Source of the DNA: an uncultured Coriobacteriaceae bacterium
Lineage (GTDB): Bacteria; Actinomycetota; Coriobacteriia; Coriobacteriales; Eggerthellaceae
Assembly (NCBI GenBank): GCA_937937585.1
Contig: CALDCB010000004.1
Coordinates: forward strand, 80,312-144,311
Length of the DNA: 64,000 nucleotides
Direction: 5' to 3'
Made by a program: the position numbers and the translations under genes. The first letter of the stretch is position 1. Each line of letters starts with the position of its first letter. Below are positions 16,865 through 27,379 of this stretch, piece after piece. Below the pieces are notes generated by a model that worked only from the letters and a program-made list of their open reading frames with translations, had not been told where the DNA came from and did no database searches.

Positions 16865-19546
16865 TTAAGCAAGATCGGCAAGCTGTTCCTTGACGCGAGC
16901 CGCCTTGTCGGCGATATCGTCGCGCTTTGCCGTGTCCTTCTCGATGATCTCGGGAGCGGCCTTCGCCAAGAAGCCCGGATTGGAAAGCTTCTTATCAAGC
17001 TTCGCGCAATCGGCTTCGAGTTTAGCAAGCTCCTTGGTCAAGCGCGCACGCTCTGCCTCGAAATCGACCAAGCCCGCAAGGGTGATATACACCTCGAAGC
17101 CCGAGCAAAGAGCCACGGTTGAAGCTTCCGGCTTCTGAGCATCGGCGGCAACACCGAAGGACTCCGTGTTGGCCATAGCCTCGATAAGCTGGCTTTGAGC
17201 GGAAAGCAGGTCCGCATCGCCGGCGTCGGCCTTGACCAAAACCGCAAGCGGAGTCTTGGGAGACAGGCGGTAACGAGCGCGCGTCGCACGGATGGCGGTA
17301 ACCGTCTCACATACCATGTCGATGGCGCGCTCGGCGTCGTCGTTTTGGTACTTGGCAAGGTCGGCGGCAACGGGCCACGCGGCGCCGATAAGGTAGTCGG
17401 CCTCGGAGCGATCGAATGGAAGCTCCTGGTAGATCTCCTCGGTGACGAACGGCATGATGGGGTGCAAGAGGCGGATTGCCTGTCCAAGCACGAACATCAG
17501 GTTGCGCTGGCAAGCAAGGCGATCGGCCGGGTCGTTACCCTCATCCAAGCGGCTCTTCGAGAACTCGATGTACCAGTCGCAGAACTCGTTCCAGAAGAAC
17601 GTGTACAGCTCGCGGGTGATCTCGCCGAACTCGAAGTCCTCGTACAAGGAATCCAAACGCGCGACCAGCTTGGCAAGACGGCTGAAGATCCACTGGTCAG
17701 CGGGCGTGGTGGGCTCGGGGGCGCCCGGCGTGTAACCGTCAAGGTGCATGTTCACGAAACGGGCGGCGTTGCGGATCTTGTTCGCGAAGTTACGGCTGCT
17801 CTCGAGCTTCGCCTCGTTGAACTTGAGATCCTGAGAACCGGTAACCTGCATCAACATGCCGAAACGCATGCCGTCGGCACCGTAGTCCTTCATAAGACGA
17901 AGCGGATCGACGCCGTTACCACGCGACTTGCTCATGGGCTTGCCGTCGGCGCCCATGACCGTAGGATGGATGATGACATGCTCGAAGGGGATCTTGCCCG
18001 TGCAGTACATGGACGACATCACCATACGGGCAACCCAAAGGCCCATGATGTCGCGAGCCGTGGAAAGAACCTGCGTGGGGTATGCGGCTTTGAGCTCGGG
18101 CGCGTCGTTGCCGTCTGTAGTCCAGCCCATAGTGGCAAACGGCCAAAGCTGCGAAGAGAACCAGGTGTCAAGCACGTCGGTATCCTGACGGACTTCCTGA
18201 CCGCACTCGGGGCACACATGCACGTCCTCGACGCTGGCATCCTGCCACCCGCAATGATCGCAATAGAACATGGGAATACGATGGCCCCACCACAGCTGGC
18301 GCGAGATGCACCAATCCTTCAGGTTGGCCAACCAGTCAAGGTAAACCTGCTTCCAGCGAGCCGGATGGAACTGGATCTCGCCATCCTCGACCACACGGGC
18401 CGCTTCTTTCTTAAGGCCGTCGACCGAGACGAACCACTGCTCGGACTCCCAAGGCTCGAGCTTGGTGTGGCAACGATAGCAAGTCATGACGGAGTGATCG
18501 TGATCTTCAACGTGATCGAGCAGGCCAAGCTCCTCGAACTCGGCGACGATGGCCTCGCGTGCCTCGTCGCGGGAAAGGCCCGAGAACTTGCCGTAACCCT
18601 CGACCACATGCGCCGTGGCATCGAAGACGTTGATCTTAGGAAGGTCGTGACGCTCGCCCATTGCCCAGTCGTTGGGGTCGTGGGAAGGAGTGACCTTCAC
18701 GAAGCCGGTGCCGAAGTCGGCATCGACGTAGAAATCGCTGAAAATAGGGATCTCGCGGCCAACAATAGGCAGCTTGACCTTTGCGCCGACGAACTTGGAC
18801 GCCTCGGGGTCCTTCGGGGAAACCGCAACGCCGGTATCGCCGAGCATGGTTTCGGGGCGCGTGGTGGCAACGACGATGTAATCCTTGCCATCAACAGGCT
18901 CGACCAACGGGTAACGAAGGTGCCACAGATGACCCTTCTCAGGCACGTACTCGGCCTCGTCGTCAGCGATTGCGGTACCGCAATGCGGGCACCAGTTGAC
19001 GATGCGCTTGCCGCGATAAACGATGCCGTCATGGTACCAATCGGCGAACAGGCGACGAACGGCACTGGCGTAATCAGGGTCGAGGGTGAAGTGCTCGTCC
19101 TCGTAATCGCACGAGCAACCCATGCCCTTGATCTGGTTGACGATGGTGTTGCCATACTGCTCGCGCCACTTCCAGCACTCTTGAATGAATGCCTCGCGGC
19201 CGATCTCGTAACGGGAGATCCCCTCGTCAGCGAGCTTCTTATCAACCTTGGTCTGCGTAGCGATGCCAGCGTGGTCGGTACCCAGGATCCAGCGCGTGGG
19301 ACGACCCTGCATGCGCGCGTGGCGGATGCAGGTGTCCTGAATGGTGTCGTTCAGAGCATGACCCATATGCAGCATGCCGGTGATATTCGGAGGCGGGATG
19401 ACAATAGTGAATGGGTGATCGGCGAAATCGCCCCTACCCTGGCTGCGACGGAAGTAGCCGCCGTCATTCCAAGCCTGGAACAGCGGCGTTTCGTGTGCGG
19501 CGAAGTCGTAATCGACTTTGCTCTTCTGCTGATCGTTATCGGACAT
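16865..19546 (-). CDS. valS: valyl-tRNA synthetase
   Basis: Class I aminoacyl-tRNA synthetase charging tRNA-Val, with an editing domain. The HIGH motif appears as HMGH (60-63) after PPPNITG. The KMSKS motif appears as PMSKSRGNGVDP about residue 535. The C-terminus (about 830-893) is the valyl-specific coiled coil rich in Lys/Glu/Ala. It has 893 aa, normal length. The start is 27 nt after the clpX stop, with AAAGGG before it, so it is probably read with clpP-clpX. No T-box leader can fit in that gap. Confidence 0.97.
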   Translation of the reverse strand: MSDNDQQKSKVDYDFAAHETPLFQAWNDGGYFRRSQGRGDFADHPFTIVIPPPNITGMLHMGHALNDTIQDTCIRHARMQGRPTRWILGTDHAGIATQTKVDKKLADEGISRYEIGREAFIQECWKWREQYGNTIVNQIKGMGCSCDYEDEHFTLDPDYASAVRRLFADWYHDGIVYRGKRIVNWCPHCGTAIADDEAEYVPEKGHLWHLRYPLVEPVDGKDYIVVATTRPETMLGDTGVAVSPKDPEASKFVGAKVKLPIVGREIPIFSDFYVDADFGTGFVKVTPSHDPNDWAMGERHDLPKINVFDATAHVVEGYGKFSGLSRDEAREAIVAEFEELGLLDHVEDHDHSVMTCYRCHTKLEPWESEQWFVSVDGLKKEAARVVEDGEIQFHPARWKQVYLDWLANLKDWCISRQLWWGHRIPMFYCDHCGWQDASVEDVHVCPECGQEVRQDTDVLDTWFSSQLWPFATMGWTTDGNDAPELKAAYPTQVLSTARDIMGLWVARMVMSSMYCTGKIPFEHVIIHPTVMGADGKPMSKSRGNGVDPLRLMKDYGADGMRFGMLMQVTGSQDLKFNEAKLESSRNFANKIRNAARFVNMHLDGYTPGAPEPTTPADQWIFSRLAKLVARLDSLYEDFEFGEITRELYTFFWNEFCDWYIEFSKSRLDEGNDPADRLACQRNLMFVLGQAIRLLHPIMPFVTEEIYQELPFDRSEADYLIGAAWPVAADLAKYQNDDAERAIDMVCETVTAIRATRARYRLSPKTPLAVLVKADAGDADLLSAQSQLIEAMANTESFGVAADAQKPEASTVALCSGFEVYITLAGLVDFEAERARLTKELAKLEADCAKLDKKLSNPGFLAKAAPEIIEKDTAKRDDIADKAARVKEQLADLA

Positions 19547-19573
19547 GGTCGCCCTTTCCTGCGCTCGATGTCT

Positions 19574-20905
<1,332 letters not shown>

Positions 20906-20917
20906 GTTGTTGTTTTC

Positions 20918-21541
20918 CTATTCGCTCTTCACGTTTGCAAGGGCAGCACGGGATTCGACGATGCGGTCGACCAAACCGTATTCAAGCGCCTGCTGAGCCG
21001 TCATGTAGTTGTCGCGCTCGGTGTCGCGCTGAATGGCCTCGAGGCTCTGACCCGTGTTGTCAGCAAGGATCTGGTTGAGGCGCTTGCGCGTCTTCAACAT
21101 GAAGTCAGCAACGATCTGGATCTCGGTCTGCTGACCCTGGGCACCGCCGGAAGGCTGATGGATAAGAACCATGGAGTTGGGCAGGCAGAGCCTTTTACCC
21201 TTGGTGCCAGAGGACAGAAGCACGGCAGCCATGGAAGCGCAGCAGCCCATGCAAATGGTGGAAACGTCGGGCTTGATGAAGTTCATCGTGTCAAGGATGG
21301 CCAGACCTGCGGTAACCGATCCTCCCGGGGAGTTGATGTACAGCGAGATGTCTTTCTCGGGATCGGCGCTTTCGAGATGCAGGAGCTGCGCCACCACGGA
21401 ATTGGCGACGTTGTCGTCGATCTGCTCGCCCAGGAAGATGATGCGATCGTTCAGCAGGCGGGAGTAGATGTCGTAGCTGCGCTCGCCACGGGGCGACTGC
21501 TCGATGACGTAGGGGATCAACGCATTGTTGATATTCGACAT
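20918..21541 (-). CDS. clpP: ATP-dependent Clp protease proteolytic subunit
   Basis: Serine peptidase that forms the tetradecameric chamber of the Clp proteases. The catalytic triad is S103 (in CCASMAA), H128 (in IHQPSGG) and D177 (in ERDNYM). Length is 207 aa. AGAGAGG lies 5 nt before the ATG. It is followed 12 nt later by clpX, and tig lies upstream behind a terminator, an order common in bacteria. Confidence 0.97.
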   Translation of the reverse strand: MSNINNALIPYVIEQSPRGERSYDIYSRLLNDRIIFLGEQIDDNVANSVVAQLLHLESADPEKDISLYINSPGGSVTAGLAILDTMNFIKPDVSTICMGCCASMAAVLLSSGTKGKRLCLPNSMVLIHQPSGGAQGQQTEIQIVADFMLKTRKRLNQILADNTGQSLEAIQRDTERDNYMTAQQALEYGLVDRIVESRAALANVKSE

Positions 21542-21661
21542 GCCAACCTCTCTTTCTTACGTTCACGCAGGTCGTGCGCGCTGATAAACACAAGGCAACG
21601 AATTCATTGTTGTCCGCTTCGCCACAGGGCGCAAGATCGGCAACGGCGACGTTACCAGATG

Positions 21662-21700
21662 GAAAAAAGCGGACGCGCCCGAAGTCAGGCACGCCCGCTC
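21662..21700 (-). terminator. terminator after tig
   Basis: 12-bp stem with two G-U pairs (AGCGGGCGTGCC against GGGCGCGTCCGCT) followed by TTTTTT on the minus strand. It insulates clpP-clpX-valS from tig. Confidence 0.85.
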
Positions 21701-21720
21701 ATGCAATGCATGAAGACGAA

Positions 21721-23100
21721 TTACTCGGCCTTGTCTTCGGCGGCCTTCTTGGAAGCCTTCTTGGCCTTCTTGGCCTTCTCTTCCTTCGGCTTCTCCTCGG
21801 TGACGACAGCGTTGTCGGTCACGTCGACAGCAGCCTTTTGACGCAGGATGCCCTGGCGGACGAGGAACAGCTGACCGCTTTCCTCCCACTCCTTCTTCAA
21901 GGCTGCGGGGTCCTGAGCGCCGCTCTTCTGGAACTCGATCATGATGTCGTCGTCGGTTGCCTCGAGACCGGCATGTGCGGCCCAAGCATCAAGCGCGAGA
22001 TCCTGCTTGGTGAGGTCGGCTGCCTGCTTCTTCACGTCGTCGCGGAACTGCTGCGAAGAGAGGCCCTGAGACTGCAGGTAGACGTCGAAGGTGATGCCCT
22101 GCTGCTGAAGCTGACCGAAAAAGTTCTGGAGCAGTGCGGACTCCTGCTGCTCGACGAGGGCTGCAGGTGCCTCGCCCTGAAGGCGCTCGGCCAGAGCGGT
22201 AAGAGCGCGCTCTTCCTTCAAGCGGGGGATGAAGGAGTTCTTCTGGTTGGTGAGCAGCGTGGTGAGCTCTTCGCGAACCTCGGCGGCAGAATCCATGCCG
22301 AGCTTCTCTTTAGCGAACTCGTCGGTGAGCTCGGGGGTCTTGCGAACCTTGAGCTGAAGGATCTCAACCTCGAAGTTGATCTTCTCGGTCTTGCCGATCA
22401 GGCTGGAGGTCATGACCGTGGGCTCTTCGGGAACGTCGATGGTGAACTGCTTGGTCTCACCCTTCTTCATGCCCTTGAGCTCTTCGTCGAAGGACTGCGG
22501 GAACAGGCCGGAACCCATAGCGTACTGACGGTTGTCAGCGGTGATGGACTCGATGTTCTCGCCCTTGTCGTCGGTTGCGGTGATCTTCATCTCAGCCATG
22601 TTGCCATCAGCGAACTTCTTGTTGGCTGCAGCGTTGCTGTACTCGGAATAATGAGTGAGCATGGCATCGATCTCGGCATTGACCTCATCCTCGGTGACCT
22701 CGGCAGAGGGCATCTCGATTTCGACGTTGTCATAGCCGGAAAGCTCGAGAGCGGGCTTGATGCCGACCTCGAATGCATAGGTGAATTCCTTGCCGTCCTC
22801 GACCAGGCCCAAGTCCTCGTCGAACTGCGGCTGACCCAGCGGATACAGACCGGCCTTGTCGCAAGCCTGCATGCAGGTATCGTTCACAAGCGAATCGGTA
22901 ACGGTTGCGACAACGGCTTCCTTGCCCAGGAAGTTGTCGATGACCTGGCGCGGAGCCTTGCCCTTACGAAAACCGGGGATGCGATAGCGGCCGGCGAAGT
23001 CTTTGTACTGCGCCTTGATGCGATTGCTGACGGTTGCCGCATCGATGGTGACCGTCACCTTAGCGCGATCGCCCTCAAGAAGCTCTGCTTTAGTTTCCAC
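21721..23100 (-). CDS. tig: trigger factor (ribosome-associated chaperone)
   Basis: Binds ribosomal protein uL23 at the exit tunnel and assists folding of new chains. The N-terminal ribosome-binding domain carries the signature GFRKGKAPRQV (43-53). The FKBP-type prolyl isomerase domain covers about 155-245, and the rest is the helical arm domain. The final 20 residues are Lys/Ala/Glu repeats (KKAKKASKKAAEDKAE). Length is 459 aa. It begins with GTG after a perfect GGAGGA. Confidence 0.95.
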   Translation of the reverse strand: METKAELLEGDRAKVTVTIDAATVSNRIKAQYKDFAGRYRIPGFRKGKAPRQVIDNFLGKEAVVATVTDSLVNDTCMQACDKAGLYPLGQPQFDEDLGLVEDGKEFTYAFEVGIKPALELSGYDNVEIEMPSAEVTEDEVNAEIDAMLTHYSEYSNAAANKKFADGNMAEMKITATDDKGENIESITADNRQYAMGSGLFPQSFDEELKGMKKGETKQFTIDVPEEPTVMTSSLIGKTEKINFEVEILQLKVRKTPELTDEFAKEKLGMDSAAEVREELTTLLTNQKNSFIPRLKEERALTALAERLQGEAPAALVEQQESALLQNFFGQLQQQGITFDVYLQSQGLSSQQFRDDVKKQAADLTKQDLALDAWAAHAGLEATDDDIMIEFQKSGAQDPAALKKEWEESGQLFLVRQGILRQKAAVDVTDNAVVTEEKPKEEKAKKAKKASKKAAEDKAE

Positions 23101-23194
23101 TTGATTCCTCCGTTTGTCTTTCCCGCCTCACGGCGCCACGCCGACAGCGCGCGCCTTAGGCACAACATTAGATGCTCGGCATTTTGAGACGAGA

Positions 23195-23213
23195 CCGCTT
23201 AAGCGGGTTTTTT
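23195..23213 (+). terminator. terminator-like hairpin opposite to the local genes
   Basis: Palindrome CCGCTTAAGCGG followed by GTTTTTT on the plus strand. It lies in the tig leader, where every nearby gene runs leftward. Confidence 0.4.
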
Positions 23214-23304
23214 CGAACTGATCCGAACATCTTCATCCGATAATGCCAAGGTCGAATTATGTCACAGTAGTCTCGCCGAATAAAGTGCTTTCACGAATCC
23301 GACG

Positions 23305-23337
23305 AAAGAGAAAGCCGCGCACGGACGGCGCGGCTTC
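23305..23337 (-). terminator. terminator after the 120-aa protein gene
   Basis: 9-bp stem AAGCCGCGC / GCGCGGCTT followed by TCTCTTTC on the minus strand. Confidence 0.7.
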
Positions 23338-23360
23338 AAAACGTGCGGTATTTCCCAACG

Positions 23361-23723
23361 TTAACGAAGGGCGTAACCCAGCATGACGCCGACGACCATG
23401 CAGAGCGCGCAGAAGACCGCGGTCAGACCGATAAGACGGGCGTCTCGACGGGAACGATCACGCTGCTCGTCTTCCTCACGCATGAGCTCGGGGAAATAGC
23501 TGTAACCAGCCGAGGTGATGCGCACGATGGTTCCATGGGCGCGGTCGGCCTTCGCGACAAGATAGCCTGCATCGATGAGCTCGGCCTGAAGGTCGTTGTC
23601 GGGGCGATACGGGAATGCGCAATGGTACACCAGCTCGTTGCCTGCGCTGCAATTCCTGCGTTCGTATTCCAGTAGACGATGAAGCTCGCGCTCCTGCGCG
23701 ATGTTAAGCGGAATTGCTGCCAC
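23361..23723 (-). CDS. small tail-anchored protein, hypothetical
   Basis: I do not recognise this 120-aa protein. Residues 1-75 are soluble and look like a small winged-helix-type fold (a helix, AELIDAGYLVAKAD, then a beta pair ending TIVRITSAGYSYF). An acidic/basic stretch (MREEDEQRDRSRRD) follows. A single hydrophobic segment at about 97-117 ends the chain, so it is probably tail-anchored. It starts with GTG and AAAGG lies 6 nt before it. It has its own terminator and lies between tig and a tRNA-Leu gene. Confidence 0.7.
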   Translation of the reverse strand: MAAIPLNIAQERELHRLLEYERRNCSAGNELVYHCAFPYRPDNDLQAELIDAGYLVAKADRAHGTIVRITSAGYSYFPELMREEDEQRDRSRRDARLIGLTAVFCALCMVVGVMLGYALR

Positions 23724-23815
23724 GACGAACCTTTCGCGTTTATACCTTGTTTAGAGCAGTGTTACGGCATGCGGCCTGCAACCGATTATATGTCATCGGG
23801 GGCACTGGAAAAGGA

Positions 23816-23901
23816 TGGTGCGGGCGAAAGGACTTGAACCTTCACGGGGGTTACCCGCCAGAACCTAAATCTGGTGCGTCTGCCAATTCCGCCACGCCCG
23901 C
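23816..23901 (-). tRNA. tRNA-Leu(UAG)
   Basis: 86 nt including an encoded CCA. The acceptor stem GCGGGCG pairs with CGCCCGC, and the anticodon loop TTTAGGT reads UAG. It has the long variable arm of class II tRNAs. Confidence 0.96.
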
Positions 23902-24011
23902 ATGGGAGCCATCATAGCAGAATCAACCGCTTATCCGTTAAGAAGATGCAAACAATCCGCTTTAGCGCGGTGAAGCACCTTGACTTTGCTATTATGCGTG
24001 ACTATGCAATT

Positions 24012-24091
24012 CTGCATCTATCTGGCAGCCCCAGGGCGAAACCGATGCTTTGCAACAGGCTCTCGACAGCAAGTCTGTTAGATAGATGCAG
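24012..24091 (+). repeat. 12-bp inverted repeat in the sstT leader
   Basis: CTGCATCTATCT (24012-24023) and AGATAGATGCAG (24080-24091) are perfect complements flanking a 56-nt loop. The right arm ends 24 nt before the sstT GTG and 12 nt before its SD. It could close a long RNA hairpin in the leader. Confidence 0.6.
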
Positions 24092-24115
24092 CAAGTACCC
24101 ATAGAAAGGAACATC

Positions 24116-25402
24116 GTGAAACAGATTGCACGCGCATGGACGAGCGTCAGCCTGATCAAGCGCATTCTGGTCGGCCTGATCCTCGGCGCTATCATCGGCG
24201 CCGTCGGCCCTGCTGGCATCGAGGCCATCACCCTTTTGGGCAACCTCTTCGTCGGCGCACTTAAGGGCGTTGCCCCCATTTTGGTCTTCTTCCTGGTTCT
24301 GAGTGCCCTTGCCAGCGCCCAGGGCAAGACCAACATGAAGACCATCATCATCCTGTACTTGGTCTCCACCTTCGCCGCTGCCATCGTCTCGGTGGTTGCC
24401 ACCACCATCTTCCCCGTTGAGCTCACGCTCACCAGCGCCGAGGGCGTTTCCCAGTCCTCGCCGTCGAATGTTTGGGAAGTTCTGACCACGCTTCTGATGA
24501 ATGCGGTCTCCAACCCCGTTGAGGCCTTGGTCAAGGCCAACTACATCGGCATCCTTGTTTGGGCTGTCGTTCTGGGTCTTGCCATGCGGTCGGCTTCTCA
24601 GGCCGCCAACGACGTGTTCAACGACATCTCGACTGCCGTTTCCACCGTCGTCGGCTGGATCATCCAGCTTGCCCCGTTCGGCATCTTCGGTTTGGTGTAC
24701 ACCTCCGTCTCCACCAACGGCCTGGACATCTTCGTCGAGTACGGTCAGATCATCCTGCTGCTGGTTGCCTGCATGTTCTTCATCGCCCTGGTCGTGAACC
24801 CCCTCATGGTCTTCGTGGTTACCCGCAAGAACCCATTCCCGCTGATCTTCCGTTGCCTGAAGGATTCCGGCCTGTTCGCGTTCTTCACCCGCAGCTCTGC
24901 CGCTAACATCCCCGTTAACATGGAGCTCTGCGAGAAGCTCGGCCTGAACAAGGACTCTTACAGCGTGTCCATCCCGCTGGGCGCCACCATCAACATGGCA
25001 GGCGCTGCCGTCACCATCACCGTCATGGCAATGTGCGCGGCTTACACCCTGGGCATCAGCATCGACGCCCCCACCGCCGTCATCCTGTCGGTGCTTGCAT
25101 CCGTCAGCGCATGCGGCGCTTCCGGTGTCGCCGGCGGCTCGCTCCTGCTGATCCCGCTTGCTTGCTCGCTGTTCGGCATCCCCAACGACATCGCCATTCA
25201 GGTTGTTGCCATCGGTTTCATCATCGGCGTTATCCAGGACTCCTGCGAGACCGCTCTGAACTCGTCCTCCGACGTTCTGTTCACCGCTACCGCAGAGTAT
25301 CGCGAGTGGATCCGCGCCGGTCGTACCGACTTCGTCATGGGCAAGGACAACACCCCGCTTGTCGCACCCCATACCGACGAGGCTCACGCACACCGCGAAT
25401 AG
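24116..25402 (+). CDS. sstT: serine/threonine:sodium symporter
   Basis: Dicarboxylate/amino acid:cation symporter family protein importing L-serine and L-threonine with Na+. It has eight membrane segments plus two re-entrant loops. The signature AFFTRSSAANIPVNMELCEKL, the Na+/substrate region GATINMAGAA, and the late SSDVLFTA segment closely match E. coli SstT. Length is 428 aa. The ORF can start at an ATG 30 nt upstream, but GAAAGGA sits 5 nt before the GTG at 24116, which matches the family start. Serine is a common energy source of amino-acid-fermenting anaerobes. Confidence 0.94.
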   Translation: MKQIARAWTSVSLIKRILVGLILGAIIGAVGPAGIEAITLLGNLFVGALKGVAPILVFFLVLSALASAQGKTNMKTIIILYLVSTFAAAIVSVVATTIFPVELTLTSAEGVSQSSPSNVWEVLTTLLMNAVSNPVEALVKANYIGILVWAVVLGLAMRSASQAANDVFNDISTAVSTVVGWIIQLAPFGIFGLVYTSVSTNGLDIFVEYGQIILLLVACMFFIALVVNPLMVFVVTRKNPFPLIFRCLKDSGLFAFFTRSSAANIPVNMELCEKLGLNKDSYSVSIPLGATINMAGAAVTITVMAMCAAYTLGISIDAPTAVILSVLASVSACGASGVAGGSLLLIPLACSLFGIPNDIAIQVVAIGFIIGVIQDSCETALNSSSDVLFTATAEYREWIRAGRTDFVMGKDNTPLVAPHTDEAHAHRE

Positions 25403-25450
25403 CCCCGCACGCAACATATAACGCTCGTTGCGTGCACAGCAAGCACAACG

Positions 25451-25490
25451 AAACCCCTGTTTCTCCGATGAGACGGGGGTTTCTTATTGG
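25451..25490 (+). terminator. terminator after sstT
   Basis: AAACCCC / GGGGTTT outer stem with TCTC / GAGA inner pairs, followed by TCTTATT. Confidence 0.75.
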
Positions 25491-25545
25491 GCGAGTCCTT
25501 ACATCAAGCTTGCGCCGAAAGCACTTAGGGAACCTGCAACAGACA

Positions 25546-25577
25546 CGAAAAGGCCGCCGACATTGATCGGCGGCCAC
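25546..25577 (-). terminator. terminator after the peroxiredoxin-like gene
   Basis: Perfect 9-bp stem GGCCGCCGA / TCGGCGGCC with a 6-nt loop, followed by TTTTCG on the minus strand. Confidence 0.85.
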
Positions 25578-25634
25578 ATGAATTAATGTTTTCGCGATTT
25601 CCGATCGACCCTAAAAGATCAAAAGAGCGAAGGA

Positions 25635-26177
25635 TTACATCATCGCGGCGATCTCGTGAGAGTCGGGCATATCGGTTGCCAGCGTGGCGTAATGCGCGTA
25701 CTCGACGTTGAGATCGTTGTCGACGATGAACAGCGCGGGGAGCTGCTGCTCGTTACCCTCGTAAGCGCCATGAGTGAAACCCTCGGCCTTAAGCTTTTCG
25801 ATAAAAGCACGGCCCTCGTCGTCGAAGAGATCCATCTTGGAGGCAGCCGAGCCGATCTCGAAGAGCTTGTAAAGCTCCTGATCTTTGTCGCAGATAATGT
25901 CGTATGGCAGATCTTTGCCCTCGGTCTGCTCGCGAACGATAGCGGGATCAGACTGCAGAACCACGATAAGCTGGCCGCCGGTCTTCGAAATGACGCTGTG
26001 ATTCACAATGAACTCGCGCATGTTGTACTGGCATAGCACGCATCCGAAGTAGCGCAGGAAAACGATGGCGGTTTTCCCCTCAACACGCTTCACCGTGTCT
26101 GAGATTTTCAGATTCTGTTCGTATGCGGTTTGATATGTGAAGTCGGCGAGCTTGTCGCCTTGCACCACTCGAGACAT
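25635..26177 (-). CDS. peroxiredoxin-like protein (AhpC/TSA, thioredoxin fold)
   Basis: Probably a thiol peroxidase or disulfide reductase. The putative active site is FLRYFGCVLCQYN (about 40-52), a CxxC in the place where AhpC/TSA members have their peroxidatic Cys. The remainder follows the alkyl hydroperoxide reductase fold, with SDPAIVREQ and CDKDQELYKLFEIG as helix and strand landmarks. Length is 180 aa. GAAAGGA lies 5 nt before the ATG. The pattern CxxC in place of TxxC suggests a PRXL2-like branch rather than a classical 2-Cys peroxiredoxin. Its true electron donor is unknown, although trxA and trxB are in the window. Confidence 0.8.
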   Translation of the reverse strand: MSRVVQGDKLADFTYQTAYEQNLKISDTVKRVEGKTAIVFLRYFGCVLCQYNMREFIVNHSVISKTGGQLIVVLQSDPAIVREQTEGKDLPYDIICDKDQELYKLFEIGSAASKMDLFDDEGRAFIEKLKAEGFTHGAYEGNEQQLPALFIVDNDLNVEYAHYATLATDMPDSHEIAAMM

Positions 26178-26212
26178 TGCGATCCTTTCACGAGGAGTTG
26201 GTTACCTTCGCT

Positions 26213-26232
26213 TCGTGTATCTTAGTACACAA
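26213..26232. promoter_or_regulatory. palindrome upstream of the peroxiredoxin-like gene
   Basis: GTGTA-TCTTAG-TACAC, extended by imperfect outer pairs, lies 36-55 bp before the start. It may be an operator. The regulator is unknown. Confidence 0.35.
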
Positions 26233-26380
26233 CCAATCAACGCAATGCGGGTTTTGCTAAAATCTGCGTGCCTTCAAACACGCCCCACTCACTAATTAGT
26301 TGAAGCTTTGACGGTCAGGCATCAAGCCAAAAGCGATGTGCGGCGTAAAAATCACCTCAATCAAACATCAAGGATAGTCA

Positions 26381-27379
26381 ATGAACAAGCTCAAAGGCCC
26401 CCTTATGCTCCTTGCAACCGCAGCGCTTTGGGGCTTCGCCTTCGTTGCCCAGACAAGCGCCTCAGGCGATATCCAGCCGTTCACTTTCAACGCTTCAAGA
26501 AACTTCGTAGGCGCGCTCTTCCTGACCTTCGTCATCGCTTTTAGAAAGAAAAGCGGCAGCGACATCGCGCCTTGCGACGCCGTACGCAGCAAAACCGATG
26601 AATCCTTTGACAGGGTGTCGGAATCCAACAGCTCCGTCCTCAATGGCCGTTACACAAAACGCCTCCTGATCATTGGCGGAACCGCATGCGGCTTGGTTTT
26701 GTGCGCTTCGTCTTTTCTCCAGCAATGCGGTATCTCGTCCTATCCCGCCGACGCGGGAGCCTCGGGCAGATCGGGCTTCATCACCGCCACGTACATGATC
26801 ATGGTCGCCCTTTTCACCGTATTCGTCGGCAAGAAACCCCACCCCTTGGTGTTCTGCTCGGTTGGCGTAGCCGTCATCGGCATGTATTTCCTTTGCGTAC
26901 CCAACGGGTTCGGCGATCTTTACGTAGGCGATGTTCTGGTTCTGATGTGCGCCGTGGGATACGCAGCGCACATCATCGTCATCGATCGGTTCACCAACGT
27001 TGACGGCGTGCGCCTATCCCGCGTGCAGCTCATCGTCTCCGGTGGCGTTTCGTTGGTCATGGCCCTTGTCTTCGAGCATCCTACCCTCGCGATGATCATC
27101 GCTGCGGCGATCCCGATCCTTTACGCAGGAATCCTCTCTGACGGCGTTGCCTACACGCTCCAGATCGTTGCGCAGAAAACCACCGACCCGACGGTCGCCT
27201 CGATTCTCATGAGCCTAGAGTCGGTTTTTGCAGGCATTGGCGGCTGGCTCATCCTTGGCGAGCGCTTGGGCGGCATCGAGCTGTTCGGCTGTGCTTTGGT
27301 GTTCATCGCCGTGATGCTTGCGCAGGTTCCCTCATTCATCGACCACGCCAAAGAAAAGCGTGCGCAAAAGGCTTGCTAA
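26381..27379 (+). CDS. DMT superfamily (EamA) transporter
   Basis: Probable metabolite exporter with ten membrane helices in two EamA repeats (about 8-165 and 175-325). The first repeat begins LLATAALWGFAFVAQ, typical of the family. A hydrophilic loop of about 40 residues (about 52-92, rich in Ser, Asp and Lys) separates helices 2 and 3 and is longer than usual. The length is 332 aa against about 300 in the family. AAGGA lies 6 nt before the ATG. The substrate cannot be told. Confidence 0.87.
   Translation: MNKLKGPLMLLATAALWGFAFVAQTSASGDIQPFTFNASRNFVGALFLTFVIAFRKKSGSDIAPCDAVRSKTDESFDRVSESNSSVLNGRYTKRLLIIGGTACGLVLCASSFLQQCGISSYPADAGASGRSGFITATYMIMVALFTVFVGKKPHPLVFCSVGVAVIGMYFLCVPNGFGDLYVGDVLVLMCAVGYAAHIIVIDRFTNVDGVRLSRVQLIVSGGVSLVMALVFEHPTLAMIIAAAIPILYAGILSDGVAYTLQIVAQKTTDPTVASILMSLESVFAGIGGWLILGERLGGIELFGCALVFIAVMLAQVPSFIDHAKEKRAQKAC

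Noticed and set aside
19547..19573. T-box leader for valS
   Set aside because: Only 27 nt separate clpX and valS, far too short.
24002..25417. 471-codon open frame on the minus strand
   Set aside because: Antisense to sstT and overlapping its leader; Asp/Gly-rich shadow.
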